64,000 bases of DNA from Flavobacteriales bacterium (GCA_020635515.1 JACJZS010000002.1:1350001-1414000), one strand, 5' to 3'; shown: positions 35,331 to 44,555, counted from the first letter of the stretch. The notes: generated by a model from the letters alone, not told the origin. Program-made: numbers and translations.

Positions 35331-36191
35331 ATGAAGTTATATTCCATTGAAACAGGTAATTTTAAACTTGATGGAGGTGCGATGTTTGGAGTTGTTCCAA
35401 AATCTATTTGGGAAAAAACCAATCCTGCAGATGAGAATAATATGATAGAAATTGCTTCTCGTTCACTGTTGATTAAAAATAAGAAGAATAAATTAATTTT
35501 AATTGATTGTGGATTAGGAGAAAAACAGAGTGATAAATTCTTTAAGCATTATTATCGTTTTGGGGACGATACATTAGAAAAATCATTAAAAAAGTATGGC
35601 TTTTCTACTGATGATGTAACAGATGTTTTCCTTACGCATTTGCATTTTGACCATGTAGGAGGAGCTACCAAAATAGAAAAAAACAAAATTATTCCCACGT
35701 TTAAAAATGCTACGTATTGGAGCAATAAAGAACATTGGAAATATGCAGTAAAACCTAACGAAAGAGAAAAAGCATCTTTCTTGAAAGAGAATTTACTTCC
35801 TATAGAGGAAAGTGGTCAGTTAAAATTTATAAAAGTACCTAAGGATAATTACTTGTTTGAATGTCCTTTAGGTTTTGATGTTTTATTTGTTGATGGACAT
35901 ACAGAAAAGCAGATGATTCCGATTGTAAAATACGGTAAGAAAACAATTGTATTTGTTGCAGATTTACTACCAACTGCAGGCCATCTACCGTTACCTTATG
36001 TGATGTCTTATGATGTTCGTCCACTTAGAACACTGAAAGAAAAAAAGAAGTTTTTGGAAGTTGCCGTAGAGAATAATTTTTTCTTTTTCTTTCAACATGA
36101 TGTAACAACTGTTATAGCAACTGTAAAAAATACAGAAAAAGGAGTCCGAATTAATAAAACGTATTCTTTTCAAGAGTTTTTGGATAGTTGA
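35331..36191 (+). CDS. MBL-fold metallo-hydrolase
   Basis: A 286-residue metallo-beta-lactamase-fold protein. It has the zinc motif THLHFDHVGG (about residues 102-111), later LFVDGHTEKQMIP and FVADLLPT with further metal ligands, and FFFFQHD near the end. No signal peptide is seen. It resembles quorum-quenching-lactonase-like or general hydrolase members, but the substrate is unknown. It stands alone, ending at a bidirectional terminator shared with the ATP synthase operon. Confidence 0.88.
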   Translation: MKLYSIETGNFKLDGGAMFGVVPKSIWEKTNPADENNMIEIASRSLLIKNKKNKLILIDCGLGEKQSDKFFKHYYRFGDDTLEKSLKKYGFSTDDVTDVFLTHLHFDHVGGATKIEKNKIIPTFKNATYWSNKEHWKYAVKPNEREKASFLKENLLPIEESGQLKFIKVPKDNYLFECPLGFDVLFVDGHTEKQMIPIVKYGKKTIVFVADLLPTAGHLPLPYVMSYDVRPLRTLKEKKKFLEVAVENNFFFFFQHDVTTVIATVKNTEKGVRINKTYSFQEFLDS

Positions 36192-36236
36192 TTTATACTT
36201 ATTTCTGTAATTAAATCTATTAGTTTAGCTTATATA

Positions 36237-36275
36237 AAAGAACCGCTTCACGAGTTGTTGTGAAACGGTTCTTTT
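36237..36275. terminator. bidirectional terminator between the MBL-fold gene and atpA
   Basis: The arm AAAAGAACCGCTTCAC and the arm GTGAAACGGTTCTTTT form a 16-bp stem with one mismatch, flanked by A and T runs. It ends both convergent transcripts. It therefore also marks the end of the atp operon directly after atpA. Confidence 0.85.
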
Positions 36276-36313
36276 GATTTTTTATATAGAAACTTTAATC
36301 TATAAGAAAAATT

Positions 36314-37894
36314 CTATCTATTATATTTGTCTGCCAATTCCAAAGCTACCTTTTTAAGAGTATCTGTAATTTCGTTATCGATTTTACCAGACCTTAGAAC
36401 ACCTAATACATCAGCATGTTTATTCTTTAAAAAATCTATGAACTCTACTTGGAATTCTTTTACTTTATTTACAGGTACACTTTTTAGTAAGTTGTTTGTT
36501 CCTGCGTAGATTATAGCAACTTGCTCTTCTACAGGTATAGGCGAGTTTACGGATTGCTTTAGGATTTCTACGTTACGTTCTCCTTTTTGGATTACAGACA
36601 TGGTTGCTGCATCTAAATCAGAACCAAATTTAGCAAATGCTTCTAGCTCTCTAAATTGTGCTTGGTCTAATTTTAACGTACCAGAAACTTTCTTCATCGA
36701 TTTAATCTGAGCAGAACCTCCAACACGAGATACCGAAATACCTACGTTGATTGCAGGACGAACACCAGAGTTAAATAAATCAGATTCTAGGAAAATCTGT
36801 CCGTCTGTAATTGAAATTACATTGGTAGGAATATATGCAGATACGTCTCCTGCTTGAGTTTCAATAATCGGAAGTGCTGTAAGAGAACCTCCTCCTTTTA
36901 CAACTCCTCTTAATGATTCTGGTAAGTCGTTCATCTGTGAAGCAACTTTATCATCAGAAATAACCTTTGCAGCACGCTCTAATAATCTAGAGTGTAAGTA
37001 AAATACGTCCCCAGGATACGCCTCACGTCCTGGAGGTCTTCTTAAAAGTAATGATACTTCACGGTAAGCAACTGCTTGTTTAGATAAATCATCATATATA
37101 ATTAACGCAGGTCTTCCTGTATCTCTAAAATACTCTCCAATTGCAGCACCAGCAAACGGAGCATATACTTGCATAGGAGAAGGGTCAGAAGCATTAGCAG
37201 CTACCACAACAGTATAAGGAAGTGCTCCTTTGTCTTCTAATGTTTTAACTATTTGTGCTACTGTAGAACCTTTTTGTCCTACTGCAACATAAATACAGTA
37301 TACTGGTTCTCCTTTGTCGTAATATTCTTTTTGATTTAATATAGTATCAATTGCAACCGTCGATTTTCCAGTTTGTCTATCCCCAATGATAAGCTCACGT
37401 TGTCCTCTACCAATAGGAATCATAGAGTCTATAGAAATAACTCCTGTTTGTAACGGTTCGTTTACAGGTTGTCTATAGATAACTCCTGGAGCTTTTCTTT
37501 CAAGTGGCATTTCATATAATTCTCCTTCAATCTTTCCTTTTCCATCAATTGGTTTACCTAACGTATCTACTACACGTCCAAGCATTCCTTCTCCTACATT
37601 TATAGAAGAAATTCTACCTGTTCTTTTTACGGTATCTCCTTCTTTTACTAATGTAGATTCTCCTAAAAGAACAACACCTACATTATCTTCTTCTAAGTTT
37701 AATACAATACCTTCTAAACCTCCACTGAATTTTACAAGCTCTCCATATTGCACATTTTCTAGTCCGTAAACACGTGCAATTCCATCTCCTATTTGTAATA
37801 CTGTTCCTACTTCATCTAAAGAGGTTTCGTTATTAAAATTTCCTAATTGTTGTTTTAGAATCGCAGATACTTCTGCTGGATTTATTTCTGCCAT
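36314..37894 (-). CDS. atpA: ATP synthase F1 subunit alpha
   Basis: The 526-residue non-catalytic nucleotide-binding subunit of F1. It has the Walker A GDRQTGKS at about 170, the ALIIYDDLSKQA Walker B region, SLLLRRPPGREAYPGD and the VGGSAQIKSMKKV segment. It is the last gene of the operon here. In most flavobacteria atpG follows atpA, but a terminator comes instead. Confidence 0.98.
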   Translation of the reverse strand: MAEINPAEVSAILKQQLGNFNNETSLDEVGTVLQIGDGIARVYGLENVQYGELVKFSGGLEGIVLNLEEDNVGVVLLGESTLVKEGDTVKRTGRISSINVGEGMLGRVVDTLGKPIDGKGKIEGELYEMPLERKAPGVIYRQPVNEPLQTGVISIDSMIPIGRGQRELIIGDRQTGKSTVAIDTILNQKEYYDKGEPVYCIYVAVGQKGSTVAQIVKTLEDKGALPYTVVVAANASDPSPMQVYAPFAGAAIGEYFRDTGRPALIIYDDLSKQAVAYREVSLLLRRPPGREAYPGDVFYLHSRLLERAAKVISDDKVASQMNDLPESLRGVVKGGGSLTALPIIETQAGDVSAYIPTNVISITDGQIFLESDLFNSGVRPAINVGISVSRVGGSAQIKSMKKVSGTLKLDQAQFRELEAFAKFGSDLDAATMSVIQKGERNVEILKQSVNSPIPVEEQVAIIYAGTNNLLKSVPVNKVKEFQVEFIDFLKNKHADVLGVLRSGKIDNEITDTLKKVALELADKYNR

Positions 37895-37914
37895 TGTATG
37901 GTTATTTTATAAGT

Positions 37915-38475
37915 TTATAACTTTGAAATATAATGATTAACGTTAAAGTTTTTTCGCATCGCATCTAATTTGGTTTTAATGCTTGCATCTATTTGTTTAT
38001 CTCCTACTCTAAGTATATATCCTCCAATCAAGGATTCATCAACGGTATTGATTATAGTTACCTTTGCATTATTAGGTACAATTCCTGACTTTTCAGATAT
38101 AGAATTTAGCGTTTGCTTGTCTAATTCTACTGCTGAGGTTATGTAAACTTTTATCATACCATTGTTATTCTCGTATATGGTCTGATAATACTTTGAAATT
38201 TCAAGTAAATGAGATTCTCTTTTATGACGTACCACTAGAATGATGAAATTCTTGGTAATAGCATCGTATTTTGAGAAGATTTCTTTTACTATCTTTGTTT
38301 TCTTTGAAACATCAAGAATAGGAGAAGAAAAGAAATTTCTTAGTTCCTTAGAATTTTCTATAAGATTCTGTAGGGATTTCATCTCTTCGTACACCAAAGA
38401 ATCTTTGGCAGACTCTTTAGCAAAATCGTATAATCCTTTTGAGTATCTTTTAGCAACTTTTAAGTTAATCGACAT
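37915..38475 (-). CDS. atpH: ATP synthase F1 subunit delta
   Basis: The 186-residue OSCP/delta subunit joins the stator to the top of F1. It starts with AKRYSKGLYDFAKE (family AxRYAxALxxxA pattern) and ends with the IGGYILRVGDKQIDASIKTKL motif. Between atpF (1 bp gap) and atpA (20 bp gap). Confidence 0.96.
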   Translation of the reverse strand: MSINLKVAKRYSKGLYDFAKESAKDSLVYEEMKSLQNLIENSKELRNFFSSPILDVSKKTKIVKEIFSKYDAITKNFIILVVRHKRESHLLEISKYYQTIYENNNGMIKVYITSAVELDKQTLNSISEKSGIVPNNAKVTIINTVDESLIGGYILRVGDKQIDASIKTKLDAMRKNFNVNHYISKL

Positions 38476-38476
38476 C

Positions 38477-38977
38477 TTAGTTTAAATTCGTTTGTTTTAC
38501 TAATTTTTCCACCAATTCTTGTTGCGATTTTTTATTTGAAAGTTCTTGATTAAGTACTTTCTCAGCAATATCTATAGAAACAGAAGCAACTTGGTTTTTT
38601 AGTTCTGTAATAGCACTCATTTTTTCGTTGTTGATGCTAACTTTAGCAGCAGCTATTATTTTATCTGCTTCTTCTCTTGCTACCTCTTTAGATTCTGCAA
38701 TTACTTTTTCTTTTAACTCACGAGCATCTCTTAGAATCGCATCTCTTTCCATTTTTGCTTCCTTAATGATTTTATCATTTTTAATGGTAAGATTTTTTAA
38801 TTCTTCTCTTGCTAATTTAGCTTCTTCCAAAGAACCTTTTATGGTTTCTTCTCTCTTGTTAACGGCATCAAGTATTGGTTTCCATGCATACTTTTTTAGT
38901 ATAATAAGTAAAGCGATGAAAATAAGCGTTTGCCAAAAAAATAATCCTAACGAAAATTGTTCTAATAACTTATCCAT
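38477..38977 (-). CDS. atpF: ATP synthase Fo subunit b
   Basis: The 166-residue peripheral stalk subunit. One N-terminal TM helix (about 8-28, LGLFFWQTLIFIALLIILKKYAWKPI in part) is followed by a long charged coiled coil with many Lys/Glu/Ala residues. Position between atpE and atpH confirms it. Confidence 0.95.
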   Translation of the reverse strand: MDKLLEQFSLGLFFWQTLIFIALLIILKKYAWKPILDAVNKREETIKGSLEEAKLAREELKNLTIKNDKIIKEAKMERDAILRDARELKEKVIAESKEVAREEADKIIAAAKVSINNEKMSAITELKNQVASVSIDIAEKVLNQELSNKKSQQELVEKLVKQTNLN

Positions 38978-39060
38978 AATAGATTTATAGTGTTATATTA
39001 AATTTTTAAATCAAAAAATTACAGTTCGCAACCAACCGTTACGAACTGTAAAATCAAAAA

Positions 39061-39255
39061 TTATTGTACTGCAAATAATGCTGCAAAAGCAACTCCTTCT
39101 ACTAATGCCGCAATAATAATCATTGCAGTTTGAATTTTTCCTGCAGCTTCTGGTTGTCTAGCGATAGCTTCCATTGCAGATCCTCCGATTTTACCTAATC
39201 CAAGACCTACACCTATAACAACTAAACCTGCACCTACTAAATTTGGAATTCCCAT
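39061..39255 (-). CDS. atpE: ATP synthase Fo subunit c
   Basis: A 64-residue hairpin of two TM helices that forms the rotor ring. The loop carries ARQPE, and the second helix has the ion-binding Glu53 in ALVEGVAFAALF. The Gln and Ser/Thr ligands typical of sodium-dependent rings are not seen, so proton coupling is likely. Confidence 0.97.
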   Translation of the reverse strand: MGIPNLVGAGLVVIGVGLGLGKIGGSAMEAIARQPEAAGKIQTAMIIIAALVEGVAFAALFAVQ

Positions 39256-39278
39256 AATAATAAATTTATAATTAATGA

Positions 39279-40370
39279 TTAATGATGTTCATGCTCTTCT
39301 ACCGCTGCTCCTATAAATAAAGACGATAGCATGGTAAATATATATGCTTGCAAAAATGCAACTAATAATTCTAGTACGTAAATAAATAAAGTGAGTAATG
39401 AAAAAGATACGCTTGCCATTACAGTAACTTTAAATACATAAATAAGACCAATCAAAGTCATGATAACGATGTGTCCTGCTGTCATGTTTGCATACAAACG
39501 AATCATAAGAGCAAAAGGTTTTGTTAATGTACCTAGTATCTCAATTGGCATTAGAATAATCTTCATTAGAACAGGTACGTTGGGCATCCAAAAGATATGT
39601 TTCCAATAATCTTTATTTCCAGAAAATTGTGTAATCAGATACGTAACTATTGCCAAAAAGAATGTAATCGTAATATTTCCTGTTGCATTGATTCCAAAAG
39701 GAGTCATTCCTAATAAGTTAAGTATCAGAATAAAGAAGAAAACCGTTAATAGGTATCCTGAAAATTTTCTGTACTTTTTATCTCCTATATTTGCTTTTGC
39801 AATATCATCTCTTACATAAAGAACCAGTGGTTCAAGAAATCTTCCAAAACCAGTAGGAACTTCTTTTTTTGTATACGAACGTGCTAATCCTATAAAAAAT
39901 AAACACATTAAAACCGCAGTAAGTAATAAAGAAAACACTGTTTTTGTAATTGATAAATCAAGTACTTGTGGAACCTGTGGATGATGGTCATGATTTAATT
40001 TTAAATCCCCCGAAGCATCTGTTTTATATACATCTCCGTGAAATAGTTTGTAATACGTTCCATTTTTCTCTACCACAGATTCTCCATGATGAAACTCAGA
40101 AGACATAAAGAAAACAAAACCATTATCCCATAAAATTACAGGAAGGGGAAATCCGTAATGTTTGCCAGCTTCTTCATCTGTGATAATTGTAAAATCGTGC
40201 GAATCTACATCTACGTGATGAGCGATAAATTTTCGGTTTTGAGTTGCAATATCAGTAGTTTCTTCCTGATGATTTGCTGAAACTTCTCCTTTTTCTGCAT
40301 CTGATGCACTCATAAACAGTGCTGAAATAAAGAATACTATCGTAAAAACTCCCTTTAATTTGAGATTCAT
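39279..40370 (-). CDS. atpB: ATP synthase Fo subunit a
   Basis: The 363-residue proton-channel subunit. The long N-terminal part (about 1-135) has a signal-like segment at 1-22 and a His-rich extracytoplasmic region, as in other Bacteroidota. The channel half has the conserved Arg in MIRLYANMTAGHIVI and the C-terminal LLVAFLQAYIFTMLSSLFI helix. It ends in a His-rich EEHEHH tail. A -7 box lies 23 nt upstream of the ATG. Confidence 0.96.
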   Translation of the reverse strand: MNLKLKGVFTIVFFISALFMSASDAEKGEVSANHQEETTDIATQNRKFIAHHVDVDSHDFTIITDEEAGKHYGFPLPVILWDNGFVFFMSSEFHHGESVVEKNGTYYKLFHGDVYKTDASGDLKLNHDHHPQVPQVLDLSITKTVFSLLLTAVLMCLFFIGLARSYTKKEVPTGFGRFLEPLVLYVRDDIAKANIGDKKYRKFSGYLLTVFFFILILNLLGMTPFGINATGNITITFFLAIVTYLITQFSGNKDYWKHIFWMPNVPVLMKIILMPIEILGTLTKPFALMIRLYANMTAGHIVIMTLIGLIYVFKVTVMASVSFSLLTLFIYVLELLVAFLQAYIFTMLSSLFIGAAVEEHEHH

Positions 40371-40393
40371 AATACTGGTAGATTTTCGTGGTG

Positions 40394-40427
40394 CAAAATT
40401 AGTACTTTTTATTTTAATTTTCGCAAA
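40394..40427 (-). promoter_or_regulatory. probable promoter upstream of atpB
   Basis: On the minus strand TAATTTTG (40401 to 40394) is preceded by TTTG (40427 to 40424) at 22 nt spacing. This would allow atpB-atpA expression apart from the two upstream small genes. Confidence 0.4.
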
Positions 40428-40444
40428 CTTTTAACTTTTTATCT

Positions 40445-40792
40445 CTATTTTTTATTCAAAAACGTAATGGATAAAGAAACTATTAAGAAAACACTTACTA
40501 AATAAGGTGCTATAAAATGGATTTTGTAATTAGGTAAATTTTCCATGCTTAGTGAATCAAAATAAAATTTTACAAGTGGAAGTTTTACAAAAATTATTCC
40601 CAAGAAAATATATCCTAAATACTCTTTAAAATGTTTAAATGAAATATTTAGGAGGTAAAAAACAATGATTAGAATTAAAAATAAAAATCCATAAATACGG
40701 AAAAATAATTCATCTGAGTATTCCCAAAAAACAAAATAATGAACTCCAGCGACTGCTAAAAAAACAGCAAGTAATTTTATAATATTTTTCAT
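40445..40792 (-). CDS. small membrane protein between atpZ and atpB, function unknown
   Basis: A 115-residue protein with four predicted TM helices (about 5-23, 33-50, 58-75, 90-110) and few charged residues between them. I do not recognise catalytic residues. It may belong to a flavobacterial DUF family that sits in this position (DUF6168 is one possibility, not certain). Its start directly follows the stop of atpZ, so an assembly role for Fo is an inference from position. Confidence 0.7.
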   Translation of the reverse strand: MKNIIKLLAVFLAVAGVHYFVFWEYSDELFFRIYGFLFLILIIVFYLLNISFKHFKEYLGYIFLGIIFVKLPLVKFYFDSLSMENLPNYKIHFIAPYLVSVFLIVSLSITFLNKK

Positions 40793-40996
40793 TTAACTAT
40801 TGATTTTTTTCAATGTTACGTAAAGTGCAATTCCCATTCCTATTAGACCTATAATTAAGGTAAAAATCCGTTTATCATTTTCTAAAAATTCATCAAGCTT
40901 GTATCCTGCATAAAAAAATACAGCAGTAGTAATTACCAACTGAAATCCGATAGAAGAATATTTAACGTAATTTTTCCATGCACTATTTTTAGACAT
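40793..40996 (-). CDS. atpZ: AtpZ/AtpI family ATP synthase accessory protein
   Basis: A 67-residue protein with two TM helices (about 15-30 and 43-62) separated by the short loop KLDEFLENDKRI. YSSIGFQLVITTAVFFYAGYKLDE is typical of the AtpZ/AtpI family, in which a Gly-rich first helix and GYKLDE are conserved. Position at the head of the atp operon supports this. A -7 box (TACTTTTG, minus strand) lies at 41028-41035. Confidence 0.88.
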   Translation of the reverse strand: MSKNSAWKNYVKYSSIGFQLVITTAVFFYAGYKLDEFLENDKRIFTLIIGLIGMGIALYVTLKKINS

Positions 40997-41057
40997 AATT
41001 TCCTTAGATTAATCTTTTTTTTCTGTGCAAAAGTAACTCAATTTTAATTATAAACTT

Positions 41058-41065
41058 TACATTTG
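41058..41065 (+). promoter_or_regulatory. -7 box for the GNAT-like gene
   Basis: TACATTTG at 41058-41065 fits the consensus and lies 20 nt before the ATG at 41086. No clear -33 element is seen. It is divergent from a -7 box of the atp operon at 41028-41035. Confidence 0.4.
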
Positions 41066-41085
41066 CTTTCAAAATAAAAACCAAA

Positions 41086-42216
41086 ATGCAATCAATAAAC
41101 ATTACTGAAATACATTCAAAATCAGAACTAAAAAAGTTTATTTCTTTCGCAATTAATTTATATAAAGGCAATGCATATTATGTTCCTCCGATTGTAAGTG
41201 ATGAATTAAAGAGTTTTGATTCGGAAGAAAATCCTGCATTTGAATTTTGTAAAGTGAATTATTTTTTAGCATACAAAAACAATAAAGTTGTAGGGAGAAT
41301 TGCAACAATCATAAATAAAAAAGACGAGGAGTTATTAAATGATAAAAAGCTTAGATTTGCTTGGTTTGATTTTATAGAAGATATAGAGGTCTGTTCTGCA
41401 TTATTAAATAAAGCAGAGCAAGTAGCATTAGAAAATGGAATTCATAAAATAGAAGGTCCACTAGGATTTACCAATTTAGACAAAGCAGGAATGTTAACAG
41501 TTGGTTTTGATCAAGTAGCGACACTCATCGGGTTGTATAACCATAAATACTATGCTGAATTTCTAGAGAAATTAAATTTCAAACCTAATCATCATTGGAT
41601 AGAATTCAAGCTGAATTTCAACGGACATCTTCCTGATAAAGTATATCGTTTTGCTGATATTGTAAAACAAAAATTTAATCTAAAAGTCATTAATTTTTTA
41701 GATAAAAAGAAATCGGATTTATTGAATTATGCAGATCAGATTTTGGAATTAGTAGAAGAAACCTACAAAGCATTACCTACATTTGTTCCTTTTACAGAGA
41801 AACAGAAAGAGTATTATAAACAAAAATATTTTTCGGTGCTTTCCAAAGATTTAATCGTGTGTATTGCTGATGAAAATAATAAACTCATCGCTTTTTCAAT
41901 TGTGATGTATGATTACTCAAAAGCGTTTCAAAAAGCAAAAGGAAAAATTTTCCCATTTGGTTGGTATCATTTGCTTCAAGCTAGTAAAAACAATGATTCT
42001 GTGCATTTTTATCTGATAGGAGTTCTTCCTGAATACCAAAGAAAAGGTGTTACCTCTTTGATTTGGTTAGAAACCTACAAGATTTTTATGACTAAAGGAA
42101 TTAAACATATGGAAACCAATCCTCAGTTAATAGAAAATAAACCGATACAACAGCTTTTTAAAGACTATGATTATAATATTCATAAAGAAAGGAAAACATT
42201 TGTAAAAACATTCTAA
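41086..42216 (+). CDS. GNAT-fold N-acetyltransferase-like protein
   Basis: A 376-residue protein. The N-terminal half has a degenerate acyltransferase-like segment (NPAFEFCKVNYFLAYKNNKVVGRIATIIN, given in part). Residues about 300-340 show a typical GNAT acetyl-CoA region (FYLIGVLPEYQRKGVTSLIW). Similar long proteins are common in Bacteroidota and lack an assigned substrate. It is a single gene with its own probable promoter. Confidence 0.75.
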   Translation: MQSINITEIHSKSELKKFISFAINLYKGNAYYVPPIVSDELKSFDSEENPAFEFCKVNYFLAYKNNKVVGRIATIINKKDEELLNDKKLRFAWFDFIEDIEVCSALLNKAEQVALENGIHKIEGPLGFTNLDKAGMLTVGFDQVATLIGLYNHKYYAEFLEKLNFKPNHHWIEFKLNFNGHLPDKVYRFADIVKQKFNLKVINFLDKKKSDLLNYADQILELVEETYKALPTFVPFTEKQKEYYKQKYFSVLSKDLIVCIADENNKLIAFSIVMYDYSKAFQKAKGKIFPFGWYHLLQASKNNDSVHFYLIGVLPEYQRKGVTSLIWLETYKIFMTKGIKHMETNPQLIENKPIQQLFKDYDYNIHKERKTFVKTF

Positions 42217-42309
42217 TTACAGAAATAAATAGCTGTTTTTAAATTTAGATTTGCAACAAAATTATAGTACATTTGCACTAGAGATAAGTAAATTCTTTTT
42301 CAGTTTGAT

Positions 42310-43206
42310 ATGTCAAGAGTAGATAATAAAATAAATTCAAATCGCTTACGTTCATCTAACATTACGGTAGTTATAAGTATTTCATTGGTTCTTTTTTTAA
42401 TAGGACTTTTTGGAATTATTATACTTAATGCTCAGAAATATTCTGAGTACATAAAAGAGCAGTTGGTAATGGAAATCTACATGAAGAAAGCGTATGATAA
42501 AAGAGATATAAAAACGGAAGAAGAACGTCACTTAAAATTACTCGATAGTATTCGGCAGTTACCTTATGTTGCAAAAGCAAAATACATAGATAAAGAAACC
42601 GCTACGGAAATAGCAAAAAAAGATTTAGGAGTCGACACTAAAAATGGATTATTCGAAGAAGATATTTTCCCGCCATCAATAGAAATATCGCTGAAATCAG
42701 ATTATGTAATTCCAGCGAAAGTGGATACTATAGCTCAGGAACTTTCGACGATAAAGTTGGTTGACGAAGTTAAAAATGACCAAGAGTTGATGATAGAGGT
42801 TTACGAAAATATCAGTAAAATTACACTTTGGATTATTGGATTTGCAGTTCTATTTACTATCATTGCGGTTATATTAATTAATAATTCCATTCGTTTGAAG
42901 ATTTACGCAAAACGCTTTATTATAAAGACAATGCAGTTGGTAGGAGCAAAGCGAAGATTTATTTTAATGCCTTTTATAAAGGAAGCTTTTGTGTTAGGTT
43001 TAATTGGTTGTATTCTTTCACTTTCGGTACTTTTTGGATTGTGGTATTATTTATCGATTAAAATCCATCAACCAATTGATGTGGATCAGTTACTGATTGT
43101 TGCTGGAGTTGTTTTTACTATCGGAATTTTAATTACAGTAGGAAGTACATTGGTAGCTACTTGGAAATTCCTGCAATTAAGACGAGATGAGTTATACTAC
43201 AGCTAA
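42310..43206 (+). CDS. ftsX: cell division protein FtsX
   Basis: FtsX, with ATPase FtsE, controls peptidoglycan hydrolases at the septum. The 298 residues show TM1 (about 21-41), an extracytoplasmic FtsX-ECD domain (about 45-165, VAKAKYIDKETATEIAKKDL), and three C-terminal TM helices with the FtsX/MacB permease pattern (KTMQLVGAKRRFILMPFIKEA). ftsE is not in the window. TACATTTG at 42268-42275 is a probable -7 box. Confidence 0.93.
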   Translation: MSRVDNKINSNRLRSSNITVVISISLVLFLIGLFGIIILNAQKYSEYIKEQLVMEIYMKKAYDKRDIKTEEERHLKLLDSIRQLPYVAKAKYIDKETATEIAKKDLGVDTKNGLFEEDIFPPSIEISLKSDYVIPAKVDTIAQELSTIKLVDEVKNDQELMIEVYENISKITLWIIGFAVLFTIIAVILINNSIRLKIYAKRFIIKTMQLVGAKRRFILMPFIKEAFVLGLIGCILSLSVLFGLWYYLSIKIHQPIDVDQLLIVAGVVFTIGILITVGSTLVATWKFLQLRRDELYYS

Positions 43207-43215
43207 ATAATTATT

Positions 43216-44133
43216 TTGAAGCGGAAAGAGTTTATACAGCTTGGAGGTTTAGCTACAGGTAATATAGCTTTTTCGTGTCCTAATTTAAAAGTAGTAAAAG
43301 AAACTACCATTACCGTTTTACATACCAACGATCAACATTCCCAAATAGAACCTTTTGAGCCTTCTCATAAAAAATATGGAAACAAAGGAGGTTTTTCGCA
43401 AAGAGCTTTGTTGATTGATAGCATTAGAAAAAAACAAAACAATGTGCTTTTGCTTGATGCAGGAGATATTTTTCAAGGAACTCCGTATTTTAATTATTTT
43501 GGAGGAGAATTGGAATTTAAACTGATGTCCAAAATGAAGTATGATGCTTCTACAATGGGAAACCATGATTTTGATAATGGCTTAGAAGGATTTAAAAAAC
43601 AGCTACCACATGCGAAGTTTGACTTTATTTGTTCTAATTACGATTTTTCAAATACAATACTAGAAGGGAAAACTAAACCGTATAAAATAATTAGAAAAGA
43701 TGGAATTAAAATTGGAATATTTGGCTTGGGAGTAGAGTTGAATGGCTTGGTTTCACTAAATAATTACTTAGAAACACAATATTTAAATCCAGTAGAAATT
43801 GCAACCGATTTATCAAATTTACTTAAAAAGGATAAAAAATGTGATCTAGTGATTGCTCTTTCTCATCTTGGATACAAATATGAAAATAATCCCGATAAGA
43901 TATGTGATTTAAAACTTGCAAAGCAAACAAGAAACATTGATTTAATAATAGGAGGACATACACATACTTTTTTAGATAAACCTACATCGGTTAAAAATCT
44001 TGATGACAAAATTACCTTAGTAACACAAGCTGGTTGGGCAGGAATCGTACTTGGTAAGATTGACTTTCATTTCACTAACCAAAATCTATCTTCTATTTCT
44101 TGGGGTCAAATTCCTGTTAACCAATATGTGTAA
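43216..44133 (+). CDS. calcineurin-like metallophosphatase (5'-nucleotidase N-terminal domain)
   Basis: A 305-residue protein equal to the metallophosphatase half of UshA-type 5'-nucleotidases. Metal sites are seen in HTNDQHSQ, LLDAGDIFQG, TMGNHDFDNG, ALSHLG and GGHTHTFLD. The C-terminal substrate-binding domain is absent. The N-terminus MKRKEFIQLGGLATGNIAF looks like a weak Tat-type signal (KR instead of RR). The TTG start at 43216 is forced, since the ftsX stop is in frame four codons upstream and no Met occurs nearby. Confidence 0.85.
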   Translation: MKRKEFIQLGGLATGNIAFSCPNLKVVKETTITVLHTNDQHSQIEPFEPSHKKYGNKGGFSQRALLIDSIRKKQNNVLLLDAGDIFQGTPYFNYFGGELEFKLMSKMKYDASTMGNHDFDNGLEGFKKQLPHAKFDFICSNYDFSNTILEGKTKPYKIIRKDGIKIGIFGLGVELNGLVSLNNYLETQYLNPVEIATDLSNLLKKDKKCDLVIALSHLGYKYENNPDKICDLKLAKQTRNIDLIIGGHTHTFLDKPTSVKNLDDKITLVTQAGWAGIVLGKIDFHFTNQNLSSISWGQIPVNQYV

Positions 44134-44159
44134 TGAATCTTAGACGATAATTGAGCATA

Positions 44160-44189
44160 AAAAAATCTCACTTTTGGGTGAGATTTTTT
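44160..44189. terminator. bidirectional terminator between the metallophosphatase gene and rplT
   Basis: AAAAAATCTCAC pairs with GTGAGATTTTTT (12 bp, 6-nt loop). A and T runs on both sides allow use in both directions by the converging genes. Confidence 0.85.
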
Positions 44190-44210
44190 ATTGATAACGA
44201 TTGATTTTAT

Positions 44211-44555
44211 TTATTTTACTTTTTCAACTACAGATTTAAACTCTTCTGGGTGATTCATTGCTAAGTCTGCTAATACTTTTCTGTTTAATTCGATATTAGA
44301 CTTTTTAAGACCTCCCATTAATTTTGAGTATGACATTCCGTGTAGACGAGCACCTGCATTGATTCTCTGAATCCATAATGCTCTAAAGTTTCTTTTCTTT
44401 TGTTTACGGCCAACGTATGCATATTGCATTGCTTTTTCAACAGCATTTTTTGCAACTGTCCATACGTTTTTTCTTCTACCGAAAAATCCTTTTGCTTGTT
44501 TTAATACTTTTTTTCTACGTCTCCTAGACGCTACTGAATTTACTGAACGTGGCAT
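44211..44555 (-). CDS. rplT: 50S ribosomal protein L20
   Basis: The 114-residue, very basic protein starts MPRSVNSVASRRRRKKVLKQ and has GFFGRRKNVW and RALWIQRINAGAR, all typical of L20. It is the last gene of the thrS-infC-rpmI-rplT operon. Length is normal. Confidence 0.98.
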   Translation of the reverse strand: MPRSVNSVASRRRRKKVLKQAKGFFGRRKNVWTVAKNAVEKAMQYAYVGRKQKKRNFRALWIQRINAGARLHGMSYSKLMGGLKKSNIELNRKVLADLAMNHPEEFKSVVEKVK

